From the NCBI GenBank assembly GCA_024663395.1, contig JANFAH010000054.1, forward strand, positions 310,001 to 374,000: a DNA stretch of 64,000 bases, read 5' to 3'. This DNA is from Pisolithus tinctorius. Its lineage: Eukaryota > Basidiomycota > Agaricomycetes > Boletales > Pisolithaceae. The notes under the pieces are model-generated. The model made no database searches. It was not told the origin of the DNA and was given only the letters and a program-made list of their open reading frames with translations. Of this stretch, positions 47,447 to 60,900 are shown in pieces; the first letter of the stretch is position 1, and every line of letters begins with the position of its first letter. Position numbers and translations under genes: made by a program.

Positions 47447-49330
47447 TCAGTTGCCTCGTCCTCGGCTGCGACCGTGGCCACGTCCACGTCCTCGACCACG
47501 TTGCTTGCCTCGTCCACTGTCGTGTTGCGACCACTCTGACGGTACAACGTTACCATGTGACGGTGGGAAAGAGGGTCGATGATATGAACTCTGCCGTTGT
47601 GGGTCGACTGCGCGTTTGCTGGATCGATCATGAGCCCCGCGACGATTACCTCTCGGAGCTGGTTTGTCGTTTGTGTGTGAGCTTGCATTCGACGACGGGG
47701 AGACACCCCTTTCACAACCCTGGCAAGCGACTTGAGGTGTGGGTGGCGGCGTGAAGCCGCCAAAACTCATCAAGATATTCTGGAGCTCTGCATACTTCCC
47801 TGTGGCATTACCCGCCTTTGCAAGCAGCACCTCCCTGCTTTCAGTTGATGTAATACGAGTCCATGCATCGCTGATTTCCATGGTGCTGGCGAGACCCTTG
47901 TCGAGTATCATCCACACAACTTCGGGTTCGACAGATTCCAGTGCCATCGAAAGGAGATTATTTGGCGACGCCAGGCTGTATATTGCGTTATAATCCTCAT
48001 CATGTGGATTGTAGGCATCGAAGAAATGCTTCACGATCGAGAGTTGGCCGTGCTGAAGTGCCACGTGAAACGCCGACAGTCCCAATGAGTTACGTTCCTC
48101 TGGATCCGCACCTGAGAAGAAACGAGGCTCGTCATGAGAGAGCGGTCATTAAAGCTGCGTGCACGTACTGTGTGCGTCTAACCACTTGACCAAATCGACA
48201 TCTCCATTTTGAGTAGCAATGTGCAACAACGTTTCTGTCGGGTCCTGGGGTTGTTCCTTAACAAAGCTTTCACAGCCCAACTTGACTTCCCCACCCGCAG
48301 GGTCGACTGAGTCTTCCCAGATGGCCTTCTTAACTTGCTGTGTATCGCCTGCCCGAGCTGCGGTGAATGCAGCAGATCGCAGGGTTTGAGAACGCCGCTG
48401 CTGGGCCTCGAGGGATTCGGCGGCCTTGCGACGACGTACTTCAGCTTCAGCTTTCTTAGAAGCTGATTTTTCTCGTTTCCTTTGTTCTGCTTCCTTGCGT
48501 TCTGTGTGTGTGACATTGGCAACACCTAGCGAGACAAATTTCGGCCACTCTACCTTTTTCACGCATGCGTGCTTCAAATGCTTTGCGGTCAGCCTTCTGC
48601 TGGACTCTGCGTCGTTCCTCTTCCGCGCGGCGCCGTTCTGCTTGCGCCTGTTCTTCGCGTTGGCGCTGAAAACGCGCCTCACGCTGTTGCGGTGTCTCAG
48701 GGGCCCTCGGCTGCCGCTGGTCACGATATGACCCTGCGGTGTACCGTCAAATAGGCTGCAAAAAATGCAATGAATTGGTTAGCTTACTATATCTATTATA
48801 GCCAGGCCCCGAGCGCCCCTTCAGTATCTCTTCAAACAAGTACCTGAGAGGGTTCTAAGTGGACCGGAAACGCTGGGAAGACTATGTCATACATAAAGAA
48901 CGCCGTGCGTTCGGCTTCCCAGTCGTCATCGGCGTGGTAGAAACCATACTCTTCCGAGTCGGAATCGAAGTAGAAGTAGTCGTCGTGGTCGCCATAGTCA
49001 TCATCTGTGTAGGAGTGGCCACCGGTCTCTATGTGTCTTTGAATGATGCTGTACGCCTCGCCCAGTCGTTGAAACTGGGCCGTGGCCGCTTCGTTTCCTT
49101 GATTTTTGTCAGGATGGAGACGAAGCGCGAGCTGCAGGTATTAAGCGATCGATTCGAATGTGGTCAGGAGAAGATAGCCTACTTGTTTGTAGGCAGATCT
49201 GACTTGCTCCAGTGGCACTCCCTGGGTGACATAGTCTCTGAGTGCTTCCGACGGTTGACTGCGAATGCCACGCTACCTGCTCCAGCCCAAGTTGAGCGTA
49301 TGCCTCGGTGAGGACCGACTGCTTGACCAT
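47447..49330 (-). CDS. DnaJ-ankyrin protein with Arg/Gly-rich tail
   Basis: Seven exons: 49330-49277, 49221-49183, 49131-48893, 48843-48788, 48733-48554, 48501-48169, 48111-47447, giving 521 residues. A J-domain (residues about 1-70) has VRSAYKQLALRLHPDKNQG with the HPD motif that stimulates Hsp70. An acidic Tyr-rich linker, then a long charged coiled coil, lead to ankyrin-like repeats (DPTETLLHIATQNGDVDLVK; LGLSAFHVALQHGQLSIVKH). The C-terminus is Arg/Gly-rich (KQRGRGRGRGHGRSRGRG), typical of RNA binding. The fusion of these parts in one gene is supported by continuous phase across six introns. Cellular role is unknown; an Hsp70 co-chaperone on RNA or ribosomes is an inference. Confidence 0.8.
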
Positions 49331-49434
49331 CTGGTGGCTTGGAGAAAAGGGTGACCCGTCCCGACACGCGACGCGCTCCGACTGCCTTTCAAGGAAACCA
49401 GAGCCTTTGTCCTTAGACCAGTGCACAGACAGCC

Positions 49435-51037
49435 ATGGCAGAAAACCTAGCATCGTCCGTTCTCAGTGGGCTTTTGGGTGACAAGTGCGTACTCAAAGCT
49501 GCTTGCATGTGAGTGTCCCGACTTGACCGGCTCATCAAGTGCAGTCCTTACTTCCAGGCGGGTTTCGGTCTCATGGTACGCCTAGTTGTCTACTTCTTCA
49601 CATTAAACTCACTTGCACGCGATCACAGGGCGTCGGCGTGGGTCTCACTGCGCTCCGACAAGGTGTCATACTCGGGTCGACAGCTCTGCGTCGACGTCTT
49701 CTTGTCACTCTCGAGGTCAACAACAAAGACCGTGCCTATGAGTGGTTCCTGGCATGGTTGGCTCATAACTCCACCACAGTGTCGCAGCAACGTGTTACAG
49801 GCCGGTGGTTCCGAAGTCACCAGCTAAGCGTTGAGACGGCGGTCGAACAGCGTAACAACGGAAGTTCGTCCGCTGTGTTTAGGCTGGTGGCTGGGCCTGG
49901 TACACATTGGTTCAGGTACCATGGTGCCTGGATGCAGGTGGGTTGCAGCTGCCAGAATCCCAGTCATAGATCTCAACCACTGACACTTGCCTGCAGATGA
50001 AACGGGAGCGCGAGACACGCGCTATGCAGCTCATGTCTGGTACACCATGGGAGACCGTTTCGTTAACGACCCTGTCGCGCGATAGAGACCTTTTCCCCCG
50101 GCTGCTTGCTGAAGCACGGGATTTGGCCATGAAAAATCAAGAAGGCAAACTTGTTATTCGCACCGCGTGGGGTATAGAATGGAAACCATTTGGTCAACCT
50201 CGACAAAAGCGACCCCTTCATAGCGTCGTATTGCATGCAGGAGTAGGCGAGAAAATAGAACAAGACGTTCGCGCTTTCTTACAGCGAAGACAATGGTATG
50301 CCGATCGGGGTAAGCGATAAGCGTCCCCGTATGCGCTAAGCTCCGCCCATCGCATTTCTAGGCATCCCCTATCGGAGAGGATACCTGTTGTACGGACCTC
50401 CGGGCTCGGGCAAGACTTCTTATATCCAAGCGTTGGCTGGTGCACTCTCATACGATATCTGTTTACTTAACCTCTCCGAACGAGGACTCACCGACGACAA
50501 ACTTATTCATCTGTTTTCAAACGCCCCCGAGCGCAGTTTCATACTCATCGAAGACGTTGACGCCGCCTTCAATAGACGAGTACAGACGAGTGAAGACGGG
50601 TAAGACAGATTTCGGTCTTTCGTTTTTAGTGCTTCTTACAACGCACCACCAGATACCAGTCGGCCGTAACATTCTCAGGCTTCCTTAATGCACTCGATGG
50701 TGTCGCATCGGGCGAGGAGCGCATTATATTCATGACCACTAATCATATCGATAACCTTGACCCCGCTCTGATCAGACCAGGTCGCGTGGATCTCAGAGTA
50801 CTTGTCGATGATGCGTCTCCATCGCAAGTTCGGACACTATTCACACGGTTTTACGGTGGTAGTGAGGATATCCCCCCAGAAGACGTCGCTAGGCTGGCTC
50901 AGGAACTCGAGGTCCTCACAGCAAACGAGATGCGCAGCGGACGACGGATCAGTATGGCTGCTCTGCAAGGCCTGTTCATAAGGAATGGTGCTAAGGAGGC
51001 TGTGGAATCTTGCCAAGATCTCTTCGTCAAGAGATAG
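49435..51037 (+). CDS. BCS1: BCS1 mitochondrial AAA ATPase
   Basis: Six exons (49435-49484, 49545-49575, 49629-49937, 49997-50309, 50362-50599, 50653-51037) give 441 residues. A short N-terminal membrane segment ([20 protein letters not shown]) leads to the BCS1-specific domain ([32 protein letters not shown]), then the AAA module: Walker [21 protein letters not shown], Walker [12 protein letters not shown], and sensor/Arg-finger [20 protein letters not shown]. Bcs1 translocates the folded Rieske protein into complex III. The stop is 45 bases from the convergent BUD23 stop. Confidence 0.95.
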
Positions 51038-51082
51038 ATGGGTATGCTACAAATGCACATAACAACTGACGCGATGGAGGTT

Positions 51083-52194
51083 TCAAAAAATTGATTTTCG
51101 TTTTCGGCCCGTGTATTTTGAGTCTCGAGGAACACCCTCTTTGCCTCGTTGGCGGTAAAGCTGAAGGTGATGTCACTTGTCATGGCTTTGAGGCGAAATC
51201 AAAGGGAATGTGGCTTGCCTCTTTTTTCTTCAATATCCAAGCTTTGTCTTTCACTCCTTTTCTCTTCCCGGTACGATCTCTTCTCTTCTCCTTCTCGCGC
51301 CTTCTCTCGAATCGTACATGATCATCTTCTTCCCCTTCCAAACCTTTGGGCAGTTGCTGACCACCACCACTGCCAACAAACAAACATAAGAAGACCTTCT
51401 TTGCCTTCTTAGAATTCGGATAGTCGACGACCACGCCGCCGCCAAAACCAGCTTTCTGGGCTATCGAGGTGATGAGTTGTATCTGGTCATCTGATGATGG
51501 ATAGAACTGGAAAACGGCACGGGATGGATTCCTTAGAGCTGAATACAAGGTAGTGAAGAAACGGTTCAGGCGATACGGGGGCGATGATGTTGGGTGTGAG
51601 GTCTCAGCGTTGAGTAACCACTGCAGAACAGATATGCTGCAAAAGATAGACATCTACGCGGCTGCGCAATAGAGTAAAAAAACTGCCCACACCTTATTGC
51701 ACCGTCAAAGCTCCCTGGACGGAAGCCGAAACCTTGACCGATGTCTTGTAAGAACAGATCACCATCGACCTCCCTCTCTAGCGCAACCTCTGATACATAA
51801 ATTAGGGAAAGATGCAACAGTGACTGATGACCCACTCACGAAGCATACTGGGGGCGATATCGACGCCCGCCCATACGTATCCTTCTTCGTCCAGTATCTC
51901 TCCAGATAATCCAGAACCACAGCCAATGTCTAACAAGAACACGGGCTGACTGGACGGTATGTTTAGTAGCTCGAGTGCTCTGTAGGTCATATCTGCTTGA
52001 ATTTGTTGATTTCGGGTGCTTGTGAGAAGTCAGGAGGTTGCTAAAGTCATGATTTGAGACTGCCCACTTGGTAGTGTACTTTTTCGCTTCCGTATCACCA
52101 TAATACTGCAAAAACATTGTCATTAAACAAATCCTTCAGCAGACACGAATGTACTCGCAAATTCTGGGGGCGCTTGAAGCTCTGGACGTGACAT
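51083..52194 (-). CDS. BUD23: BUD23, 18S rRNA (guanine-N7) methyltransferase
   Basis: Six exons: 52194-52159, 52105-52068, 52018-51840, 51789-51693, 51636-51219, 51160-51083, giving 281 residues, the normal length. The start reads SRPELQAPPEFYYGDTEAKK, motif I is LLDIGCGSGLSGEIL, and the acidic loop is VWAGVDIAPSML. The end DKAWILKKKELYRQRGKEG and the basic KYTGRKRKSIF are diagnostic for Bud23, which with Trm112 methylates 18S rRNA. Introns 1 (tttgcgagt donor) and 5 (gaggcaagc donor) both begin GC; with these, all homologous blocks are in frame, and no GT donor does the same. Confidence 0.93.
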
Positions 52195-52319
52195 TATTTT
52201 AGCAGACTCGCGGGGGGACGACGAGGAGCAGCAGCACACCTCCATCGTGTAGATGTCATCACGTGACCCATATTAGGATGTCTTTAAGGTCGACCCATCA
52301 GCACTAGCCATCGCCAACG

Positions 52320-53107
<788 letters not shown>

Positions 53108-53280
53108 AAAATAAAAATCGTATGTTCTAGCATTGTATTTCTATCGTAAGTAGTTGCTAGGAGCCATCGCGTGCAGCTGCCAATCATTAGTTCCCCCCTG
53201 AATCTACCGAAAGATTTCTGCACAAGTGGCCCAGCTTAATTGCGAAGGAGTATAATATACCACATACTGTAAGCGAATTC

Positions 53281-53830
53281 TCAACCAAAGCGATTGACCC
53301 TGTTGAGCTTCTTCGCCGTCTTTGCATTGGACTGTGTGTTCTGTCCTCTGACGGGCAAACCCATTGCATGCCTCTTCCCAACATAGCTCCCGATCATCCT
53401 CTGGTGTGCGATGTTCTCCCTGACAACCCTTCTTCCCTCAGCCTCTATCTTCAAGTTTCTGAGAGGTTCGGCACCGGTGGGTTTGGAGAGTTCGGTGACA
53501 CGCTTCCGAAGCACTTCTATTGGTGTTGAGGCAGGTGGTGGTTGGAACGTCGGGCTGGCGAGAGGCATGCGGCGGAGTGGGGGTGCAGTAGACGGAGAGG
53601 CAAGGAAGGAGGCAAGCTCAGTTATCTGCTGGGCAGTCAAGTCTCGGATTTTGCTACGGTCATGTATTTGCAGTCGAGCGCAGAGACGCTGTGCTGTTTT
53701 ATGCCCGATGCCATAGAAGTTGGTCAAGGCAAGCTAAGACGCTGTCAGTCTGGTAATACCTTGTCTTCGTATCTACACGTACCCTTGCCAATTGCATGTC
53801 AGGTAGGGCGACGCCCAGGACGTGGACCAT
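53281..53830 (-). CDS. Mitochondrial ribosomal protein uS13
   Basis: Two exons (53830-53783, 53733-53281) give 166 residues. [16 protein letters not shown] and [20 protein letters not shown] are the uS13 N-terminal signature; the C-terminus has [20 protein letters not shown] and [16 protein letters not shown], which contact the 3' end of the small rRNA. An insert rich in Pro/Ser (residues about 60-85) separates the two parts and fits a mitochondrial rather than cytosolic protein. Confidence 0.88.
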
Positions 53831-53909
53831 GTTGGTCGATGTAAAGAAGGAAAGATTCCACTAAAGGCAACTACATTTTTCATCACAACCACGACACTAG
53901 TACTACTAC

Positions 53910-55147
53910 ATGTCTACCGACAGAGGCGAGGGCCGTCGCGAGGATGCGTTCGTCAAGCAACGCATGCAGAACCGCGAAGAGTACGAACGACAGAAGCAGA
54001 AACTCATCAACGAAACCGAAAAGTCTCGTCCCTCAGCAAACAAGTTCGTGGGCCAGAATGATTCGATGGAGGATACCCTTAAGAATAGCACCGTCGGCCT
54101 CGTACACTTGGAGGTCTTTCAACAAAGGAGGAAGGAAATCGAAGAAGCGAAGGCACGCGAGGCGGCGCGTACAAATGAGCTCAAGTAAGTCGCAATTTAA
54201 CTCGGTAGGAAAGGTAACTGATGGTTCGTGGAGTATTCGTTTAGAGAAGACACAAAGAAAGTGAAGAAACGTAAAAAGACCAAGTCGACACTGTCGTTCG
54301 CTATTGACGACGACGAAGGCGATGGTGAGACTTCCTCCAGGCAGACGCCCGACACGGAGAACGGCGAGTCTGCTCCCAAACGTACCAAGTTTCGCAAGAA
54401 TCCAGACGTGGACACGTCCTTTCTCCCTGACCGTGAGCGAGAAGAAGCTGAAAGGAAGGAAAGGGAGCGACTACGGCAGGAATGGCTGCAAAAGCAAGAG
54501 GAGCTTAAAATGGAGGACATAGAGATCACGTACTCATACTGGGATGGAAGTGGGCACAGGAAATCCGTGGTGGTACGCATATATCCCTGCCATTCCCATC
54601 TGCTTACTTTGGTGAATTACATTCTAGTGTAAGAAAGGCGACACGATCGCCAATTTCTTGGAGAAGTGTCGCCAGCAGTTTCCGGAGCTGAGGGGCGTCA
54701 GTGTTGACAACCTGATGTATGTCAAGGTAAGTTCTGGTCTTTCTTGTATATGTGGTATCGCTCATACTCCTTTGGTAACTTAAGGAAGACCTCATAATAC
54801 CCCACGTACGTATAAAAAATTGCGTTTTGGAGAATGCTCTCATTGCTTGTGCAGCACAATACGTTTTATGACTTCATCGTCAATAAAGCTCGGGGCAAAT
54901 CAGGTCCTCTATTCAATTTCGACGTCCATGACGATGTCCGGTTACTTTCTGATGCAACGAAGGAGAAGGACGAGTCGCATGCGGGGAAAGTTGTTGAGAG
55001 AGGCTGGTACCAAAGGAACAAACATATTTTCCCGGCATCGCGATGGGAGGTAAGATGAGATTCGTCCATGAATTTGCCACTTCTCATTGTTTTATTGGAC
55101 AGATTTACGATCCGAAGAAGGACTACGGGAAGTACACTATCCATTGA
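53910..55147 (+). CDS. XAP5: XAP5/FAM50A-type nuclear protein
   Basis: Six exons (53910-54184, 54245-54572, 54628-54726, 54785-54805, 54855-55049, 55103-55147) give 320 residues. A Lys/Glu-rich helical N-terminus is followed by the XAP5 domain: [60 protein letters not shown] and [20 protein letters not shown], ending [14 protein letters not shown]. The family is a conserved spliceosome-associated nuclear factor. Exon 4 is only 21 bases. Confidence 0.93.
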
Positions 55148-55213
55148 CTGTTCTATGTACATGCATGTCGTAGGAGGAACCAAATACGGTGTTAAAAAGA
55201 TAGAAAAGGAAAG

Positions 55214-55298
55214 TGCCAGGACCGTGGATTGAACACGGGACCTCCAGAATGCCAATCGCGACTTCAGTCTGTTGCTCTCCCAGCTGAGCTATCCCGGC
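55214..55298 (-). tRNA. tRNA-Phe (GAA) with a 12-base intron
   Basis: The minus strand folds into a cloverleaf: acceptor GCCGGGA/TCCTGGC with one G-U pair and discriminator A, D-stem GCTC/GAGC, anticodon GAA at 55265-55263, and T-arm GTTCAATC. After removal of the intron at 55261-55250, one base 3' of the anticodon, the tRNA is 73 bases. Base 27 (A) faces 43 (G), a mismatch at the top of the anticodon stem. CCA is not encoded. Confidence 0.93.
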
Positions 55299-56222
55299 AG
55301 TGTCGAACACATGAATCACGGCCAATATGAACATGGCTTGACTTGCACCCTGATATGCATGCGATGACCTTAGGTTTCATACTGATTAGCAGCAAGAGAC
55401 CAAGAACAGAGTGAGATCAACCCCATCTGTTTCAATTTGCCCACTGACCAATGACCAACATCAACACCTGGGATGATGCCACGAGGATCTTCAGAGCGTT
55501 TACACGATGCAATTCTGTAGCATTTCCCAACCAATTTGTCATGTTCTTTGGAACTTACAGCTGTGTCTCACCCTAGACTCAAGTTGAAGATGTATAAATG
55601 TATATGATCGGCTCAGTTGAAAATGCGCAAGCGGGTTCCTCGGCCTAATGAACTGCATCTGTCGCCTTTTGAACCCGCTCTGCACGCCTGTGTGGTTGAT
55701 TCTCGAAGGCAAGTCACTGTACATCGAGAAATTTTCCTTCTGATCCCCCTCCGAAATCGAATTTCAGCCGCTGACATTACCTTAGTTCATACAAAGTATT
55801 GCCCGCCTACGTCTCAGAAAGCGAGGCAGAAGAGTGCCAGGTCCACCATCTCAAGTGGAACCGTGGCGCTTTCCTTTGGTTCTTCCCGGCGGGACCACAC
55901 GTGGGCTGTGGTCAAGGTGCGGCGTGGATGGCAGATATTCGTTACATATACATACGGTATGTCTTTGCCTGTATTGTACTGTGATGGGGACAAGGAAGCC
56001 CGGAGGTGATTTTCGTGCGTGAGTTGATTGCTGTAATAAAATTAATCAATGTGTGGTGGTGCTGGTCCCAGAAGATCACGTTTAAGCTCCATAAGGCTCA
56101 TTCCGAGCTGTGGAGTGGCCCGAAAGCTTTTTAAAAACCAGAAGATTCGCATATGAGCTCCTTGAAAACCGATGGCGTTCGAGATTTACCTTGGGGAAGA
56201 TAGTGTGGTATCGCGACGGGGG
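55299..56222. other. Weakly coding intergenic stretch
   Basis: Plus-strand frames open at 55453 (about 40 codons), 55620 and 55799 (61 codons) have protein-like composition, and a GC donor followed by an acceptor would link two of them, but no reading gives a recognisable family. Composition is ordinary. I see no tRNA or repeat other than the tRNA-Phe to the left. Confidence 0.35.
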
Positions 56223-57614
56223 TCAAGATAAATCATCAATGTATTGTGATGTGAAGTCGAAGAACGTCCACAGAAGTCCGTGTGTGGTAATACTTCGCAC
56301 TGCGCTAACACCAAGACCACGGTAAATCCGTGCTATGCCAGCAAGCACTGGCTTTGGATCTTTAGGATCCGGGCCTGCGCAGGAGAGCTCAAAAACAGGG
56401 AACCAGACATAGATCTTGTCATACCTCGAACGAGGCGATGGAAAGTTTCCCATACTCCTCTTGGAGGAGTATTGGCCAACGCACGTTGCTGGACTTTCGT
56501 CTTTACGCTGCAGGTAAGCTGGTCAACGGATGGTGGATGTCTCAGGAGCTCAACACAGACTCACACGTCAAGTGGATAGATTAAAGCCCAAGACGTGACA
56601 CCAGCGAATGAACCGCAGACGAAGGGAATTAGAGAATTGGGTATTGGTAGCCATTGAGGTGTTGGACCCTGCTCTCCAGAACGCTCCCGACCCAGTAAGT
56701 GCCTCATAGCGTCATACTCGAAGAAATATAAAGCAGTTCCGGATGTGTCCCGTACTAAGTGAACAGGTAAGCGGCTGGGTAGAAAGCGGAGACCAGAACC
56801 CACGAAAGTGCAACCGGAAACCGAGGTAAAGACCGGACACGCCATGCGTCCTGACGATATCACGGACTGCTTCGATGGTATTTGGCGGTTTGATTAGCTG
56901 GATACCCTTTGTTGCGGCGATGCTGTATTCCAATTGCCGGCGGACCTTTCGCAAACTAATTGGACAAGGTCTGCGAATTAGCACGTGCTGAAAACTTACT
57001 TTCACGAGTTCAAACGCTGCAGACCATGAAAGGTAAATGTCCACGAATGAAATGGGAGAAGGTCTGAACTCACGTGCGCTCCCGAACGAGATCAGCGAGC
57101 CCGATAGGGCACCGCTTATACCCCCGGCGAAGGCAGCATCGTACATGCTGTCACCAGAAAAATAGTTCTTCCTGCGGCAATACTCCTTTGTGTCACTGTA
57201 AATCGTGAAAGAGGCGGTACCTAAAAATCGTTAACGGAAGAATGGATGTGACCGAAACGAACAACTCACGGACGAAGGATATCGTCACCAGAGGGATCCA
57301 GAGTCCCCGATAAAAACCAATAAAGCCCTCCTCGCGATATACAAGCCCCGCTAATTTTAACAGGGATATCCGTGTCTTGGTGGTCTGCAATCGCGACTTC
57401 AAGGAGTCAAGCTGTGCAGATGTCATCGCATCGTTAAGAACAGACTAGAGTAACAAATGGGCGTCTTACCGGGTACCCTGCGAATGAAGATATGTAGCTT
57501 GCTGAGAGCGCACATACTATGGACTTATTTCCTGTGTGCTAGGCCCTCAGAAGTTCGTTACAGTTTGAAAAATCTTTTACACCATACGTCGCAAAGTATC
57601 GTTAAAGGCAGCAT
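56223..57614 (-). CDS. Mitochondrial carrier family (SLC25) transporter
   Basis: Nine exons: 57614-57588, 57538-57470, 57411-57270, 57220-57074, 57016-57000 (17 bases), 56945-56804, 56754-56565, 56507-56425, 56374-56223, giving 322 residues. Three carrier repeats are marked by PLDSLKSRLQT, PFELVKVRRQ and PLDVVKTKVQQ, each followed by a GFYRGL/GLYLGF/IYRGLG element, with six hydrophobic helices. Substrate cannot be told by eye. The first exon (Met plus eight codons) is the least certain. Confidence 0.85.
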
Positions 57615-57994
57615 TGTCGAACCAAGGATTTGGGGGCGTACTACTGGTTGTTTGAGCGCCAAGGGGTACCCATGAAAGTGAACGTCATTTCGCCGTACCT
57701 AACACCGTCCATAGAGCCTTCTTCACTGGACCAGCCACAAATCCCGGTTTCGTGCGATACTCGTCGTCGATGAGAACTTGCCGGACGATGATGCAGGCGC
57801 GGGTTTTGTGACTTTGACGGAACCAGGAAGAAGAGCTGAGGAGGCACAGGGATGCTACCGTAAGTCTTGAAATCGACTAGGGTGCCTAATTCAGAGACCG
57901 ACAGACGACAGTCCGGTGTAATAACAATCCAGTACCCGACATGTAAGTACAACACACTTTGTGGCAACGTCGTAGATATGTAGCTGCCGCAAGA

Positions 57995-60900
57995 TTAAAA
58001 CCCCCCAATTCGCTTCTTGGTGGGTTTCTTCCCTACCATTAACCGCCCGCCGTACGGCCCTGAGAGAACTTGTGTACTAGTCTGAATGGGGTCCTGCGAA
58101 AAAGTATCAAGCTTAGGGTAAGAGGTTGCCTCTTGAGAGTAACTCTGCTTTGCAGCATGGGCAACCTGCGTGCCAGTTACTTCCCACTGCGGTCGTGTTC
58201 CGGTGGCCACAACAGTTGGCGGACGCTGCGACGGTACCACCGTGCTTTGTGTAGGCGGGGGAGTGCGTAATGCCTGTTTTCGCCTAGGACCGGAAGCATG
58301 GTCGACTTCTGTGGCAGTATACGGGTCGCGGTATGTATAGTTCTTGACGTCGGATCCTACCTCCCACTCAGCCAGTAAAAGCCGCACTCCCATTGGACAA
58401 GAGACCTTGGTGTCTTCTTCAGTGAGCGCCGGGCTGGTCTTCTCTGTAGCGACGTAATGGTTGGCACCAATCTTGCGAATAGGATGAAAAAAACTGAATT
58501 CAACATCGGGTGGCTCGTCCGTGACTCCAGTGCGTCTGTTTTCTTCGGAAATTGTTCCAAATCCAATTTCTGTGGAACGGGGCTTGGTAATAGGACGAGG
58601 TGAAAATACGTCACACGATAACGCTAAATCGACGACGAGCTGCTCCTGTGCTTCAGTTTGTAGCCGTAGAGAATTTCCTGCGCCCTCTCTATCCGATTCC
58701 AGCTGCAACTTTTTCAGGTGCTCTCTGAATGTTGACCAGTCCTCAGAGATATCATAGGGTAAGCGGTGCATTGTTTTGAGAATGTTGTAGCTCCAAGGGG
58801 CAAGACTAGCTAGCTCCTTGACGGGTATATCGCCTCTTGCAACTGCTTGGAAGGCTGAGTTGCCGTTCGCAGTGCAGCCTGTGAAGAAATTTGCCGGAAC
58901 CTTTGACTTCTCGTAAGCTATTAGGTCGAACCTGGAAGTATCACAATCAGTGAATCAATCGGCGAACGGGAAAACAATCCACGTTGTTAGCATGATTTCC
59001 AGAGGCTCTTCCATCTGCTGCCAGAAACCGGGGAGTTGTGCGAGCGTGTCACGGAAGGCTTCACCTGAGCCATCGTCTCTCAGCGAGAATATCCCTACAA
59101 ATTATCGAATCAATCTTAGTTGTCACTTTCAGAGGAAGGCACCAACTTTCGTAAACGCCACGGAAGTTAACCTCTGTAAAGTGCCTCCCCCCAACGGGAC
59201 CTGGGTCAGGGCGCAAGTCTCTTGATTGCCGATCCAACTTCTCGACGTCTGCATCCCATTCTCGAACAACACGATTCCCTTCCTTGAAGGCTTGCGTTTG
59301 GTTGCCAGTAGTGATGTGGATGTCTTGCTGATAAATGCTACCTTGATGAGTCAACCGGAGGAACGACATCTTAGACATGCAAGGTGTCGCGACGGCTGTA
59401 TGCCCGGTATGTGTCGTATACAGTGGTTTGTCCCAGGACAGACAAGTAGGTGGAGAGTTGCAGTGTACCAGGTTATCCGTGCCTCTGCTGACGTCATAGA
59501 CAGTGACTAGGCCATTTTTCCTAGAAGTTAACAAGACCAGGGGACCTGCAAGTGTTGGCGTCAACTATGAAATCTTGTTGTAATAGTAAGAGACTGACCA
59601 AAGCCGAGTTGAACGGTGAGCGTTTTAAGTGTCCTATCATAACTCCTGTGGTGTTTAAAGCTTAAAATCGGCTTTTTAGGAAAACGATCATCAAGCCAAA
59701 TAATGTCAGATGAGGTTGTGACACGACTGAGGTTATCCTGTCCTGGGGGCTCGTAGCAGGTCACTACAGCTCCGGGTTTGTCGAGAAAGTGAACGACTTG
59801 GGCTGTGCAGCTCGTCTGTGAAGCGTACGTAAGTCACCAGTCCATCCTTTGACCGTACGAACATACTCTAAAATCCAGATACTTTACGCAGGTACTGGAA
59901 GTAAGAAAGCACCCGTCCCTGTTGCTCGTTGCACCCAGTTGCCAGAAATTGTCTGCGGGGTTAACTTGACTGTCTCCGGTTGCAGTTCTGCTACCCTCGA
60001 TTGCTTGCCTGTGAAGGAAATGAGACGACGATGCTTCCAGATGGGGGCGTGACGCACGTGGCCTTGCCTGCTGTGTATACATTAGACTTGTAAACGTGTC
60101 CAAGGCGGTTGACTGATATTATATCCGGTCCTGCCCCTAGAATACGAGAATCTACTATTGGGATATCCCCGGTGTCGGAACGAGTCAGTTCAATATCCCT
60201 TGTGACCTGCAACGAGGTATCTTCAGAAGAGGAGAGCTTAATCAGTGAAACTGAGGTGTAAGTACGGGCGAGAGCGATGGTATAAGGCAACGGGACACTT
60301 TTTGACGATGGAGTTGAACCAGAGAGCTGCAGGATTGGAGTCTCGAATATGAAAGAGGGAACACCGGAAGCCCTGAAGATGAAGCCGCCCGAAGGACTCG
60401 GCGACAGCGACGACACGTCTACAGATAACTGTCAGCACAATTTGGCGATACAAAGGAAGATGCGTGCAGTCTAACTCAGTTCTCTGCCCAGAGACCCCAT
60501 CGGAAAGAGCACGTCATATCCATCGTTCGAGTAACGGGACGGCAGTAACTCGAGCAAATTCCCCATCAGAAGATCGGATGGGTCCACTCCTGCAAGTGCC
60601 GCAGTAAGCCCATCTTGCACGAGGTCTCCCGGAAAATCGGTATCTGGAAAGTATGTACGCAGATATTGCAGCTGGTTTCCAATCGCATCATACAAACGAT
60701 CCGCGTGAATGTAAGGGAAACTTACCCCCCCTTCTGAGCGTTTGCGTACGGAATGCTCGCACACGTTGATTTCAGGTGGACGCGTTTCAGGGAATGTTCT
60801 GGTGGACGGGCCGATAGGCGCGATTGTACGTCCTGAACTTCCGTTCGTCTGGGTTGGAAACGAATCAGGTAACACCGGTCGACGTACTGTGGGTTGTATC

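Noticed and set aside
55453..55580. Possible SRP9 start (a short frame beginning with an INTWDD-like segment)
   Set aside because: Only the first 15 residues are suggestive; no continuation with the SRP9 core could be spliced.
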